NCBI RefSeq assembly: GCF_002234675.1
Contig: NC_019865.2
Coordinates: 30,469,945 to 30,533,944 of the forward strand
Length of the DNA: 64,000 bases
Direction of reading: 5' to 3'
DNA from: Oryzias latipes
Lineage: Eukaryota > Chordata > Actinopteri > Beloniformes > Adrianichthyidae
In this document: one piece after another, positions 34,911-45,731 of the stretch
Layout: the number at the start of each line of letters is the position of its first letter
How positions within the stretch are numbered: the first letter of the stretch is position 1
Notes under the pieces: generated by a model
What the model saw: only the letters and a program-made list of their open reading frames with translations
Database searches by the model: none
What the model was told of the DNA's origin: nothing
Position numbers and translations under genes: made by a program

Positions 34911-35633
34911 TTAGATCTTCTCACTGTCCTCCACGCTTTGATCAGCAGAGTGATTGATGGCCTCCACCTCCTGTTGAAGCAGCTTCACCTCTTTCTCTCT
35001 GTCCTGGATTCTCTGCTGGATTTGTTGCTGACTCTCCTCCAGCTCTCTCTGCTTCTCAGTCCTTTCTGCTGCAGCTGAGACTGTGTCGTGGCCTCTATGT
35101 TCTTCCATAGAGCAGAGATAACAGATGCTCTTCTGATCAGTGCGACAGAACATCTTCATCACCTCATCATGACGCAAGCAGATTATCTCCTGCAGGTTCT
35201 TGGAGGGTTCCACCAGCTTGTGTTTCTTAAATGCAGCTGCTTTCAAATGAGGCTGAAGGTGTTCCTCACAGTAAGAGGCCGGACAGCTCAAGCAGGACTT
35301 GATGGCTTTCAGTTTTCTTCCAGTGCAGACGTCACAGACCACATCTTCAGGTCCAGCATAGCAGAGATCAGCAGGAGCAGCTTGGAGTCTGGTCTTCTTC
35401 AGCTGCTCCACTAAAGCTGCAAACATGAAATTTTTCACCAGAACAGGCCTCGGTGTGAAGGTCTTCCTGCACTGAGGACAGCTGTGGACTTTCTCCTCTG
35501 CATCCCACAATCCTTGAAGACATTTCATGCAGTAGCTGTGTCCACAGGGAATAGTCACCGGATCCTTCAGCAGATCCAGACAGATGGAACAGCAGAGGCT
35601 TTCTTCATCCAGATCAACTCCTTTCTGCGCCAT
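34911..35633 (-). pseudogene. finTRIM (fish TRIM, E3 ubiquitin ligase) 5' exon, truncated
   Basis: From Met at 35633 (MAQKGVDLDEES) it encodes 240 residues; the frame is open 33 codons further up, but MAQKG is the usual finTRIM start. A C3HC4 RING spans about residues 13-55 (CCSICLDLLKDP, PCGHSYC, CPQC). A B-box-1-like finger follows (CDVCTG, CLSC, YCEEHL), then B-box 2 (CLRHDE, CYLC, HRGHDT), then the start of a coiled coil rich in Glu, Gln and Lys. It stops at VEDSEKI and TAA, whereas finTRIMs continue through the coiled coil and usually into a C-terminal B30.2 domain. None is found nearby. FinTRIMs are a large teleost family linked to antiviral responses. The break lies about 40 bp from the end of the truncated Gypsy. 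It could be a 5' exon fragment or a decoy-like short TRIM. The reading frame itself is clean. Confidence 0.8.
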
Positions 35634-36335
35634 TTCTCCTCTCAGACACACAGACTGTGAGAGTTTCACTTCTTTAGAAACGGCTTTGACTCTGATCCTC
35701 CAATCAGATGGTTTCACTGTGAGTTCAGCCAATCATCTTATTTCTTCTCTTCCTGTCGGTGACATCATGACAGAGGAGGAGCTGCAGATGAAGAAGAGGA
35801 GAACTTTAGAGAAGATGGCTGTTAGATCAGGATATAAACCAAACAACCATATTTGTCAAACACTCTGTGGCTCATCAGAGAACTGTGTAAACATCAGCAG
35901 GTTGTTTAGATTTCAACATTTATTTCATCTTTTAAGCATAACAGTTGCACTGAAGGACCATGATGCAACAGTTTTTTCAGATGTGATCAGGCATTTTATA
36001 TCCCAAACTAAACTGAAAATGAAAGCAAAAGCTTTAAGTTTCAACAAGAACAGAAATAAAACAGAACTTTAAACTGTTACATCAGTTCCGTTTAAAAACA
36101 GAACAGTCATTCTACAAATAAATTCTAATGTTTTTTTACAGAGTAAACATTAAATTGTCAAACATTTCTGTCCATATCCTGTGAATAATCTAGAAAATCA
36201 ATTCTCGGAGTTTCTTCTGTAGTTCAGACTGTTGCTGCTGTGGAGGTGTGACTTCTGCTGTTTCTGCTGGAGAATACTGGTTTCTTTCAGTCTGAGATGC
36301 TCGCTGGCTCTGCTTCAGGTGACAAAAAGGTTGGT

Positions 36336-36560
36336 GGTCTTCTTCCACTTTCGGCTTCTCCCATCAGGGGTCGCCACAGCGAACAAGTCGCATGGTAAAT
36401 TTGGCAATGTTTTACGCCGGATGCCCTTCCTGACGCAACCTTCTCAAACCGGGCTTGGAACCGGCAGAGGTAGAGAAGGGAACAGGGAGCAGCCCGGAGT
36501 CGAACCCGGGTTTCACGGACGGAAGGCGCCGCAAACCAGCACGAGCTAAACTGGCTCCCG
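36336..36560 (-). mobile_element. tRNA-derived SINE
   Basis: On the - strand the head (36560 down to about 36485) has an A box TAGCTCGTGCTGG and a perfect B box GGTTCGACTCC. The body contains GGCGTAAAACATTGCC, and the tail GAAAGTGGAAGAAGACC. The tRNA-like part continues into a body, so it is a SINE rather than a tRNA gene. Confidence 0.8.
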
Positions 36561-36918
36561 ACAAAAAGGTTGGTGGTATTTCCAGTTTTAGAAGAAACAC
36601 GCCTTGTGCACTATTTGCAGAGCATGTTACTCTGTTTTTGTCAGATTTTTGATAACTAACACCTCCACACAGGCCCAAAATACATTTTTGAGTCACTGGA
36701 AGAAAAAAAACTTCCAGCCAAATTCTATCACTATTTTTGTAGCCAATCTGAAAATGACAGGTCAGACACAAGCAGCTTTCAAAATAATGTGGGAATTTTA
36801 TTTCCAAAGAAAGGGAACAGCATTAATTTAAGCTTGATTTGGTTGTGCAGCAAAAACAGAAAATGCAAGATGGAACAAATAAGGAAAATCCCCAACAAGA
36901 CAACAGCAGTGGCCTTTT

Positions 36919-37450
36919 TGTCATGACTGGCTAGGCTAGGCAGACCCAGATGCTGGAACCCGGAAGGATGACAGGAGGTGAGTTATGGTAAGAAGTGTGT
37001 TTATTGATTCAGCTGGTGATGTAGTCTTGGTACGGCAGGGAGGCGACGTGGATGGAGGGAGTCCATGGATCCGAGACCAGACGAGGAAAAGAGGCACCGC
37101 TTGAGGAACCAGACCGTGGGGTGAGAGGAGCCGTGAAATCCAACAGCGTTCCACTGCAGGAGGTGAGTGTGGATGGAAGTTGCTCGACACGTCCGCTTGA
37201 CCGCTCACTCGTGGGTTAGGGTTTTTCCTGGAACAGGACAAAGGCATGAGGCGAGAGGCAGAGGATAAACAGACAAGATTCACAGGAGGCTTGATCATGC
37301 ACCATTAGGGGCAACGAACTCGCGTTGAATGCTGGTCCTGGAGCTCCTTATGAAGGTCTGGCAGTCTGATGAGATGAGTGGCGGCAGCTGCAGAGAATTA
37401 GGCCAAGCAGAGAGGGGAGGGGGGAGGATCCTGACAGAGGCACCGTGACA
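36919..37450 (-). repeat. Gypsy-2 3' LTR
   Basis: Keeps the intact self-primer 11-mer: AACGAACTCGC on the + strand at 37313-37323 (GCGAGTTCGTT in element sense). A TAAGGAG box (37350 to 37344) lies 27 bp before it. Confidence 0.9.
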
Positions 37451-37461
37451 GTATCCCCCCC

Positions 37462-40400
37462 TCAATGACCGCCTCCAGGCGGTCCAGGACGGCGATCCAG
37501 ATGGGCCCGGAAGAAATCCTCGATGACGGACGGGTCCAGGATGAGAGAGCGCGAGATCCTAGATCGCTCCTCAGGACCATAACCCTCCCAATCAACCAGG
37601 AACTGGTGCCCGCGACCCCGACGACAGATGTCCAGTATCCGGCTCACAGTATAGGCGGGGGCGCCGTCGATGACCCGGGCGGGTGGTGGGGAAGCGGACG
37701 GCGGGCACAGAGGACTGTCTTGAACGGGTTTGATCTGCGAGATGTGAAAAGAGGGGTGTACCTTGAGAGCTCGAGGGAGGCGTAGACGGACACAGGTAGG
37801 ATTGATGATTTTCTCAATGGTATAAGGTCCGATGAACCGGGGAGTCAACTTGCGGGAGTGAGCCTGAATGGGAATATTGTGGGCGGAGAGCCAAACATTC
37901 TGCCCAGGCTGGTACGCGGGACCCACCACCCTGTGGCGATTGGCGATGCGACAGTTGCTCTCCTTGGTGCGGAGGAGAGCTTCTGTGGTCTGGCGCCAAA
38001 CGCATTGGCAACGCTGGAGATGTTCTTGGACCGACGGCACCGCCAAATCTAGTTCCTGGGACGGAAACAGAGGTGGTGAGTACCCGAGGGCGGCTTCGAA
38101 AGGTGACACCCCAGTGGCAGAGGATATGTGAGTATTGTGTGCATACTCTATCCAAACGAGATACTGGGACCAGTCCTTATCGTTCTGTGCCGCCAGGCAG
38201 CGTAGCGCTGCCTCCAGTTCCTGGTTGGCCCTCTCTGCTTGACCATTGGACTGGGGGTGATATCCAGAGGAGAGGCTGACCGTGGCCCCCAAGGCGGAGC
38301 AGAACGCCTTCCAAACTTGGGAGATGAATTGAGGGGCCACGGTCAGATACAATGTCCGAGGGAATGCCATGATGCCTGACTACCTGATTGACAAGGACTT
38401 GGGCCGTCTCGGTGGCTGAGGGTAACTGGGCTAGCGGGATAAAGTGAGCCATTATGGTGAAACGATCTATGACGGTGAGTATAACAGTGTTACCCTGAGA
38501 AGGAAGTAGTCCGGTGATGAAGTCCAAGGCTATATGCGACCAGGGACGGCTGGGAGTGGGTAGTGGGTGAAGGAGCCCAGCGGGTGGAGAGTTTGCCGAT
38601 TTGGAACGGGCGCAGGTGGAACAGGCGACCACAAATTCCCGAACATCCTTTTCCATGGACGGCCAGAAGAATCTGCGTTTGATTAAGTTCAGCGAACGTT
38701 GGACCCCTCCATGACATCATATCTTAGATGCATGTCCCCATGATAGTACTTCAGACCTGAGAGAGTTGGGGACAAACAGGGTTCCGTTAGGGCAAGGGGC
38801 GTGACCGGGTTCCTCACCTAGGGCCTGGATGACACGGTTCTCGATATCCCAGGTAAGGGCTCCCACGATGCAGGTGGGGGGAATGATGATGGCAGTGGTA
38901 AGATCCGAGGAACTGAACTTGCGGGACAAGGCATCGGGTTTGATATTTCGGCTGCCAGGTCTATAAGTTATTGTGAAACGGAAACGGTCAAAAAACAAAC
39001 ACCACCTTGCCTGCCTGGAGTTCAGTCTTTTGGCCGTCCTCAAGTATGCCAAGTTTTTATGGTCCGTCCAAACCACAAAAGGGTGTTCCGCTCCCTCCAG
39101 CCAGTGCCTCCACTCTTCAAGGGCCAGCTTGATGGCCAGCAGTTCCCGGTTGCCCACGTCGTAATTTTGCTCTGCGGGAGACAGCTTTTTAGAGAAAAAG
39201 GCGCATGGCTTGAGCTTACCGGATTGGTGTTCTTTCTGGGAAAGTACGGCTCCGACTCCCGAATCCGAGGCCTCCACTTCCACCAAAAACTGACGGGATG
39301 GATCTGGTTGAATCAAAATGGGAGCAGAGACGAACAGACCCTTAAGCCGGTCAAAAGCTTCTTGAGCCTCCTGGGTCCAAGAGAAATTCCGGGATGTGGA
39401 CATGAGTCGTGTTAGTGGTGCGGCGATACTGCTGTAGTTCCTGATGAACCGCCGGTAGAAATTTGCAAAGCCGAGAAACTGCTGGAGCTTCTTTCGGCTG
39501 CTGGGAGGCTCCCAATTGGCAACGGCCTCAATTTTTGCAGGATCGGGTCTAATGAGGCCTGGCTCGATTATGTATCCCAAGAACTGAACATGGTCAACGT
39601 GAAATTCGCATTTTTCCAATTTGACGAATAGTTGATTTTCCAGAAGACGAGTGAGTACTTGGCGGACGTGCTGTTCATGTTGGGTAAGGTTCTCGGAGTA
39701 AATCAAAATATCGTCCAGATAGACGAAAACAAAACGGTTCAAAAAGTCCCGAAGGACATTATTTACTAGTCTCTGGAAGACGGCGGGGGCATTGGTCAGC
39801 CCAAAAGGCATCACCAAATACTCGTAATGTCCAAGTGGAGTACGAAACGCCGTCTTCCATTCGTCCCCCTCCTTCATCTTGATAAGGTGATAAGCGTTTC
39901 GGAGGTCCAACTTCGTGAAGATGCGGGCCTCCTGCACGGAGTCAAAAACAGTGGAAATTAGAGGTAGGGCGTACTTATCTTTGATCGTGATTTGGTTGAG
40001 TTCTCTGTAGTCGACGCAGGGGCGCAGAGTTTTGTCTCTTTTCTACGAAGAAAAATCCTGCGCCGACAGGTGATGAAGAGGGTCGTATATGTCCCAGAGA
40101 AAGCGCCTCCTGAAAGTAGCTTTCCATAGCGGGTCTTTCAGGCCTGGAGAGATTGAACAACCTACCCTTGGGGAGGGTGGAACCAGGTTGTAAGTTGATT
40201 TCACAGTCGTACGGACGGGGAGGTGGCAGAGCACAGGCCTTGGTTTTGCTGAAGACTTCGTGAAGGTCATGGTAACAGGCAGGTTTGTGTCAGATGAGGG
40301 TTCAGGAGACGGATGGGAAGTGGAGGGAATGGCAGAGGTAAGACAGTTGGCCAGGCAGTAGGAACTCCAATTGGTAATATGACCCAGACACCAGTTAAAT

Positions 40401-40732
40401 TGAGGATTGTGGAGTTTTAGCCAGGAGTAACCCAGGACGATGGGGGTGTGCTTAGAACGAGTGATGAAGAACTGAATGTTTTCACGATGATTTCCAGAGA
40501 TGAGAATTTGAACGGGTTTAGTACGATGGGTTATGCGTGAAAGGGGTTGCCCACCTAAACCAGACGCTTCAACGGGGTTTTCGAGAGGTTCAGTGGGAAG
40601 ACGAAGACTAGTGACGAGATCAGAATCAATGAGGCTCTGTTCAGCTCCAGAATCTATGAGAGCCTTGGTACTGTGAATGTTGGTAGCCGGAGTCCGGGCT
40701 GAAACATACTCCCCCCGTGGCCTGTCACTCAA
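37462..40732 (-). pseudogene. Gypsy-2 pol: protease, RT, RNase H, integrase, chromodomain
   Basis: Protease frame 40043-40732 (LIDSGAEQSLID). Frame changes occur near 40270 and 40040. Reverse transcriptase and RNase H occupy 38717-39937 ([38 protein letters not shown] near 39711-39725, [15 protein letters not shown]; the RNase H DAS motif is EAS here, a changed Asp). The integrase zinc finger and core lie in 38177-38656 ([31 protein letters not shown]). The frame continues at 37462-38370 with [15 protein letters not shown] and a C-terminal chromodomain ([20 protein letters not shown]). Multiple frameshifts make it inactive. The protein is about as close to Gypsy-1 as a sister family. Confidence 0.88.
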
Positions 40733-41757
40733 CGAGGGGTCTGGGAGTTTAAACGTCGTTTACACTGAGAAACTGAATGCCCCTGGGCGCCGCAGTACAA
40801 ACATGAACCCTCCATGCGACGCCTCTGTCGTTCCTCTGCGGATAATTTAGAGTGCCCCACCTGCATGGGTTCTTCCAGAGTGTTGGGGCAGGGAACCTGA
40901 TCAATTATTGACTGTGTTTGAGCGGGAGTGATAGAAACCGGGTGATTATTTATGATTTTACGATGGTTGGCTTGGCGGTCATGATGTCTTTCACGTAGAC
41001 GGATGTCTGATCTAAGAGCAGCTGTGACTAGGTCTTCAAATGTGTTAGCCTCAGGCTGTGTGCATAAATGATCCTTAATGGATTCATTCAGAGACTGATA
41101 GAAAATGCCCTTTAAAGCAATGTCTGGCCACCCAGCTTCTACTGCCAAAATGCGGAAATCGATCAAATGGTCGCTAACTGACCGACCCCGCTGTTTTAAA
41201 TTTATGAGGCGCCTGGTAGCTTCTTCTTGTCGGCGTGGCTGATCAAAAATGAGCCAAAATTCATTAATGAAATTTTCATATTGGAGATGAGTAATAGGAT
41301 TTGCAGTAATAAAGGCTTGAGCCCACTGGAGAGCTTTTTCGCGTAAGGAATTGACGATGAGTGTGATTTTACTATGATCAGACTGGTAGTACCTGGGGGC
41401 CTGACGAAAAGTGAGCTGGCACTGTAAAAGGAAGCCGCTGCAGGCCTCTATGTCACCAAAAAAGGGCTCCGGCTGCAGCCGGAAGTTTTCCGCTGACTGG
41501 AACGATCCGGAAGCGGGAGAGGAGATGTTGTCGGATGTAGCAATGGATGATCCTGTAGCAGGGTTAGCAAATTGTCCGGTTAGATCAACGAAGGTTCGAG
41601 ACATACCGTCAAGTCGGCGGAATAATTCCTGTTGTGCCGAGGCCATTTGGGCGAGAGCATCTGCCTGACGTCCGAGCATGATGCCCTGTTGGGTTACGGC
41701 AAGACGAAAGCCCTCCGGGTCAGCTGGGTCAGGGCTTTGGCGAGTTCGTTCTGTCAT
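40729..41757 (-). pseudogene. Gypsy-2 Gag
   Basis: 342 codons from the ATG in the LTR end (MTERTRQSPD). Capsid-like middle: FRLQPEPFFGDIEACSGFLL, then LTFRQAPRYYQSDHSKI. Zinc knuckle CLYCGAQGHSVSQC near the C-terminus. It stops at the point where Gypsy-1 reads straight into protease; a single-base indel near 40732 explains the break. Gag would package the RNA. Confidence 0.85.
41740..41750 (-). promoter_or_regulatory. Gypsy-2 primer-binding site (self-primed)
   Basis: In element sense AACGAACTCGC, one base after the 5' LTR. It is exactly complementary to GCGAGTTCGTT in the 3' LTR copy. Compared with Gypsy-1 both partners changed together (GG to CG here, CC to CG in the LTR). Confidence 0.7.
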
Positions 41758-42289
41758 GACTGGCTAGGCTAGGCAGACCCAGATGCTGGAACCCGGAAGG
41801 ATGACAGGAGGTGAGTTATGGTAAGAAGTGGGTTTATTGATTCAGCTGGTGATGTAGTCTTGGTACGGCAGGGAGGCGACGTGGCTGGAGGGAGTCTGTG
41901 GATCCGAGACCAGACGAGGACAGGAGGCACCGCTTGAGGAACCAGACCGTGGCGTGAGAGGAGCCGTGAAATCCAACAGCGTTCCACTGCAGGAGGTGAG
42001 TGTGGATGGAAGTTGCTCGACACGTCCGCTTGACCGCTCACTCGTGGGTTAGGGTTTTTCCTGGAACAGGACAAAGGCATGAGGCGAGAGGCAGAGGATA
42101 AACAGACAAGATTCACAGGAGGCTTGATCATGCACCATTAGGGGCAACGACCTCGCGTTGAATGCTGGTCCTGGAGCTCCTTATGAAGGTCTGGCAGTCT
42201 GATGAGAAGAGTGGCGGCAGCTGCGGAGAATTAAGCCAAGCAGAGAGGGGAGGGGGGGGGGGGGGAAACCTGACAGAGGCACCGTGACA
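41752..42289 (-). repeat. Gypsy-2 5' LTR
   Basis: Same LTR with a one-base change in the 11-mer (AACGACCTCGC on the + strand, 42146-42156) and an extended poly-G tract near 42251-42265. The Gag ATG (41757) lies in its last six bases. Confidence 0.9.
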
Positions 42290-42294
42290 CTTTT

Positions 42295-42845
42295 TCTAAA
42301 ATAAAACACAATAGAGGCCACCGATCATTTACAGGTTCACAGTATTATATAGCTAATAAAAGCTCTTTCACTCCAACACTGCTGACTATGTTGGTACTGC
42401 ACCATAATCTGTCAAACCCTTCCTCACCAAAGCACATGTGACGAGATAGGACCGTCAGGCCGCCATATTGTTACCTCCTCACACCCGTGACGACATACTG
42501 GTCTGTCAGCTTTGAGTCGTAAAAAAAATAAATAAATAAATAACAGCGCCACGTAGTGCCCCTCCAAGCAATAAACATTTTAAATTAGTGCAACTCACTT
42601 GACCTGGTTACATTTTACATTGAAATACCTTAGGCGTTTTACTTTGTTAAACTTTTTTCTGATGTTTTTTAAGAAAAAGAAATTCAGAGTAATTTAAAAT
42701 GGTTTGAACACATCTTTATTGTCATCTAACTGTAATCTCAAATTCAAATATGATGAGAAAACAAGGACAGATTTACTATAAATGTCCTCCAGGTGAACAT
42801 TTTATATGAAATCACAACAAAAACAGCCTGAAAACATAAAGTTCT
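42295..42845. other. Intergenic sequence
   Basis: AT-rich, no supported gene. An (AATA)n stretch lies at about 42523-42543. Confidence 0.4.
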
Positions 42846-43200
42846 GGGGGGTATTCCAGAAAGCAGGTTATGCTAGCTCCCACGGTAAGTTTGAGGCTCA
42901 ATAAGTGTACAACCAACGCCTTCAGTTCCAAAAACAGAAGTATGTTTCAGGGTATGCTTAGTTCCCCTGGCAACTCATGCTCTGAACATAACCTGGTCTG
43001 CAGCAGGTTTGGTTGAAGGTTAGTTTGTTTTCAGAGAGGTGAAGCAGCATGGCGTGTTCATTTGAAGAAGTATTTAGTGGATGAAGGAGCTCACATAATA
43101 CCTTTTCCACCATGAGAGGGTTATAAGACCACATTTGTACGGAGCCCCTAAAGGGCCATTGATGAAAAACAAAATTTTGAAGTGAAAACATTTTTTTTGA
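42846..43200 (+). mobile_element. Harbinger-like terminal fragment
   Basis: Begins GGGGGTATTCCAGAAAGCAGG, nearly the same as the start of the element at 45731 (GGGGGTATTCCAGGAAGCATG). The Myb-like ORF downstream of the second copy points to PIF-Harbinger. No coding seen in this copy, and the right end is not found. Confidence 0.4.
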
Positions 43201-43227
43201 AGTAAAAAAAAAAAGTGGCGAAGTTTT

Positions 43228-43634
43228 CAGTCACAAGAACAGGCAAGACGGCTGGATCCAAATGCAGTAGGTTTATTAGCTCAGCTAAAAGTCCACAAAG
43301 TTAAATTAGAGTCAGGCAGGCAGGGGTCAATAATAGGCATATGTTCATCTGAGGAGAGACGGTATGTTCAAAAAAGTGGCGGCTAGGGTCCAGGCAAGCA
43401 ACCAGAGTCTGGGCGAGAAGACAGAAGACCAGGTCCAGATATAACACTCAGTAAGGAAACCAGTGTGGCACGAACAATCCTTCACACTGAACCCAGCTCA
43501 ATGAGGTGTTTAAGTATGCTGCAGTAGATGGAGTCAATGAGAGTCAGGTGTGCAGCATCCAGGAAGTGTGGTTAGAACTCTGGAGATGGTTCCTGCTGGT
43601 GACCAGAGAGAGAGAGACAGTTCTAAATTCTGAC
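43228..43634 (-). repeat. Probable solo LTR (Gypsy type)
   Basis: The + strand sequence starts (ag)TCACAAGAACAGG, ends CTGACA, has an antisense AATAAA-like block (ggtttatta near 43269) and the overall style of the Gypsy LTRs here. No flanking internal region. The duplication is unclear. Confidence 0.4.
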
Positions 43635-44330
43635 AGTAAAGCCAATTCTGTGTTTCCTTTATCCTAGTTTTTGATACAGCTGTTCTCTCTAGTGCTTTTC
43701 TTGCCATAATTTAAAAAAAAAATTCATTCTTTATTGTTTGGATGATCATTCCATGATAAACTGTGTAAAAAAACAACAACACACATGTTAAAGAGCTAAG
43801 TTAATGTTTTTGCTAGCTCATCTGACTCCTTTTATTGTGGTCATTCAATTTAAAACTGTTCTAATGCCATAAAAGGTAGAACTTAGACGTTTTTAAATTC
43901 AAGATCTGTTCTTTTGTTTGAACCCTCTGACAGGTATGAGATTCTGGTACTTTTTTTTTTTTTTTTACAGATTTTGTAATGGAAAGAGTTCACTGGAAAA
44001 GTACAGTTGGAAAACAATGTTAAATACCCTCTGAGCTCTCCCCCAGGTTTTCTAGCGTTTTTGTTACAATGAAACTACATTTGAGGCCCATAAGTGGCTT
44101 GTGACTTCTGTTAAAACTAACTAAAAATCGATGAAAACTTTGCATGGAAAATTATTTAGAAGAGCTTGTGCGTTTATAATAATCCTCAAATACAAATAAT
44201 CTAAACAATAACAATTTTTTAAATTCTTCTTGGCTCACGTCTCATAACATATTTATGAAATGAAAGATTGTGCACAAAATAAGACCTTCCAAGTTACTTT
44301 TAAAGTTTAAATACGTTTTTATATATAAAT
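43635..44330. other. Intergenic sequence
   Basis: AT-rich, with poly-T near 43951-43967. No supported feature. Confidence 0.4.
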
Positions 44331-45470
44331 TGAAATTGCAGGCATATTAAACCGGCCGGTGCAACCGCCGATTGCCTCAGCGGAGACCCCGACCCGCCAA
44401 ACCCCCAAGGTCCCGTATCGATAGTGGGACCCCCCCTCCCCGCAGCCCCAGCGGATGACACCCAGAGCGACCGGGGGCCCCAAGAGGGTTGCCCCGCTCC
44501 GTCCCAGAGCCAGGGAAGGGCTGATCCCAGCCCCAGGTGTAGACGGGCAGCCCGCCCAGCGCCGCTGGACCACCCCAAGCCAAGCCGAGCCACCACTCAG
44601 CCCCCCCCCACCACACACCCCCCACACCCGCTCCCAGAAGATCACGCAGCACCCCAGCCCGCCCCACCCAGGCACCGGACCCGGTCCCCCGACCAACGGG
44701 GTCCCCACCACCCCTGCCAGGCACCAGAGGCCCCGACCCCCACACGACCCACGGCAGAAAGGCAAGGAGCAGCGACGACCAGGCCCCCCACCCCTTAAGT
44801 CATGGTGTTAGCTATGGGAGACCATTTTTTCATAGCTGATATGATCAAACAGGAAATTTCTGTGATTGGAACCTTAAGCCAGACTGATAGATCGGCACGT
44901 ACCTGCTGCCAGAGAGCCTGGACAGGTGTGCAGAACCACACTGCATGCATGCAACTGTCGGGTAGATTACTGTCACAGTGCTGACAAATGTCTGAGTTAC
45001 TGAGACCCATCTTGAACATCCTCTGTCCAGTGTAGTAAATTTTGTGAAGAGTTGTGAAATGGATTATCTGCAGATTTGGACTTTTTGTCAGTTTAAAGGT
45101 GTTTCGACTAAGTTCTGACCAGAAACTTTCATCTGTGCTGATGCTGATGCTCAAATCTGCGTCCCATTTTCTTGTTGGAAGTGAAATATTATTATCTAAA
45201 TTGCATAAGAGTTTGTATATTTTAGAGAGAATTTTATTCATTGAGAAATTAATCAGAGAGGTAACTACTTCTGTTAGCTTTAAATCGTTGTCTCTATATC
45301 TAAACTGTTTCCTGGGGAGTTATTAATCTTTTATCACTAATTAGGTTCCCTTCTTGCCAAGATGGGAAGTGTATCATTTTTTGTTTATAAGGATGTCTGG
45401 GTTGTTCCAGATGGGTGTCATTTTGCACGGTTGAATTTGCTTCTCCGTTACTTCTCCCTCTCTGAAACTG
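44330..45470 (-). pseudogene. L1-type LINE, 3' part of ORF2 and GC-rich 3' UTR
   Basis: On the - strand 45470 to 44800 encodes the L1 ORF2 C-terminal region (QKMIHFPSWQEGNLI, WDADLSISISTDESFW, KIYYTGQRMFKMG, and a CQHC...H...C zinc motif followed by W). A very GC-rich stretch (44340-44800) follows as 3' UTR, with long spurious frames in several phases. It is 5'-truncated near 45470. It differs from the L1 at 11-20 kb. Confidence 0.75.
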
Positions 45471-45692
45471 TTTGGTGTCATGCGGTGTATGGGGCACGGA
45501 TGTTCCTTCAATGATGATGAGTCAGATTGCTGCTGAAGAAACTAAAGGTGACGAAGACAAGATTTTCATTCATGAATCTCACTTACTGGGACAGGATTAT
45601 GACAACAGGAAGCCAAAACAACAGCAATCAGAAAGACCTTGGGGAAAAATAAATGCATCAAATGCGCCTCTGCGCGTGCTGCGCCTCGTGCG

Positions 45693-45731
45693 CCAGAAGT
45701 TTCCTTCCACAACAGTGAAGGAAACTTCTGG
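45693..45731. repeat. Perfect 15-bp inverted repeat with 9-nt loop
   Basis: CCAGAAGTTTCCTTC (45693-45707) and GAAGGAAACTTCTGG (45717-45731) are exact reverse complements. It directly abuts the start of the Harbinger-like element. Confidence 0.9.

Larger units (their letters stand above)
36919..42289 (-). mobile_element. Gypsy-2: chromovirus-type Ty3/Gypsy element, decayed
   Basis: LTRs at 36919-37450 (3') and 41752-42289 (5') with TGT...ACA ends and a 5-bp duplication ctttt (36914-36918 and 42290-42294). I count about 11 substitutions plus a poly-G length change between LTRs (roughly 2%), so it is older than Gypsy-1. The coding order on the - strand matches Gypsy-1, including the chromodomain. 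Confidence 0.92.

Noticed and set aside
35584..36072. 162-codon + strand ORF overlapping the finTRIM start
   Set aside because: It is the antisense shadow of the RING exon and its promoter region; no recognisable protein.
36485..36560. tRNA gene with perfect B box on the - strand
   Set aside because: No complete cloverleaf read out, and it continues into a SINE body and tail.
37465..38279. + strand ORFs across Gypsy-2 integrase
   Set aside because: Mirror frames of the - strand pol gene.
44319..44811. Several overlapping long ORFs on both strands in very GC-rich DNA
   Set aside because: Stop-poor because of base composition; the region follows an L1 ORF2 C-terminus and is best read as its 3' UTR.
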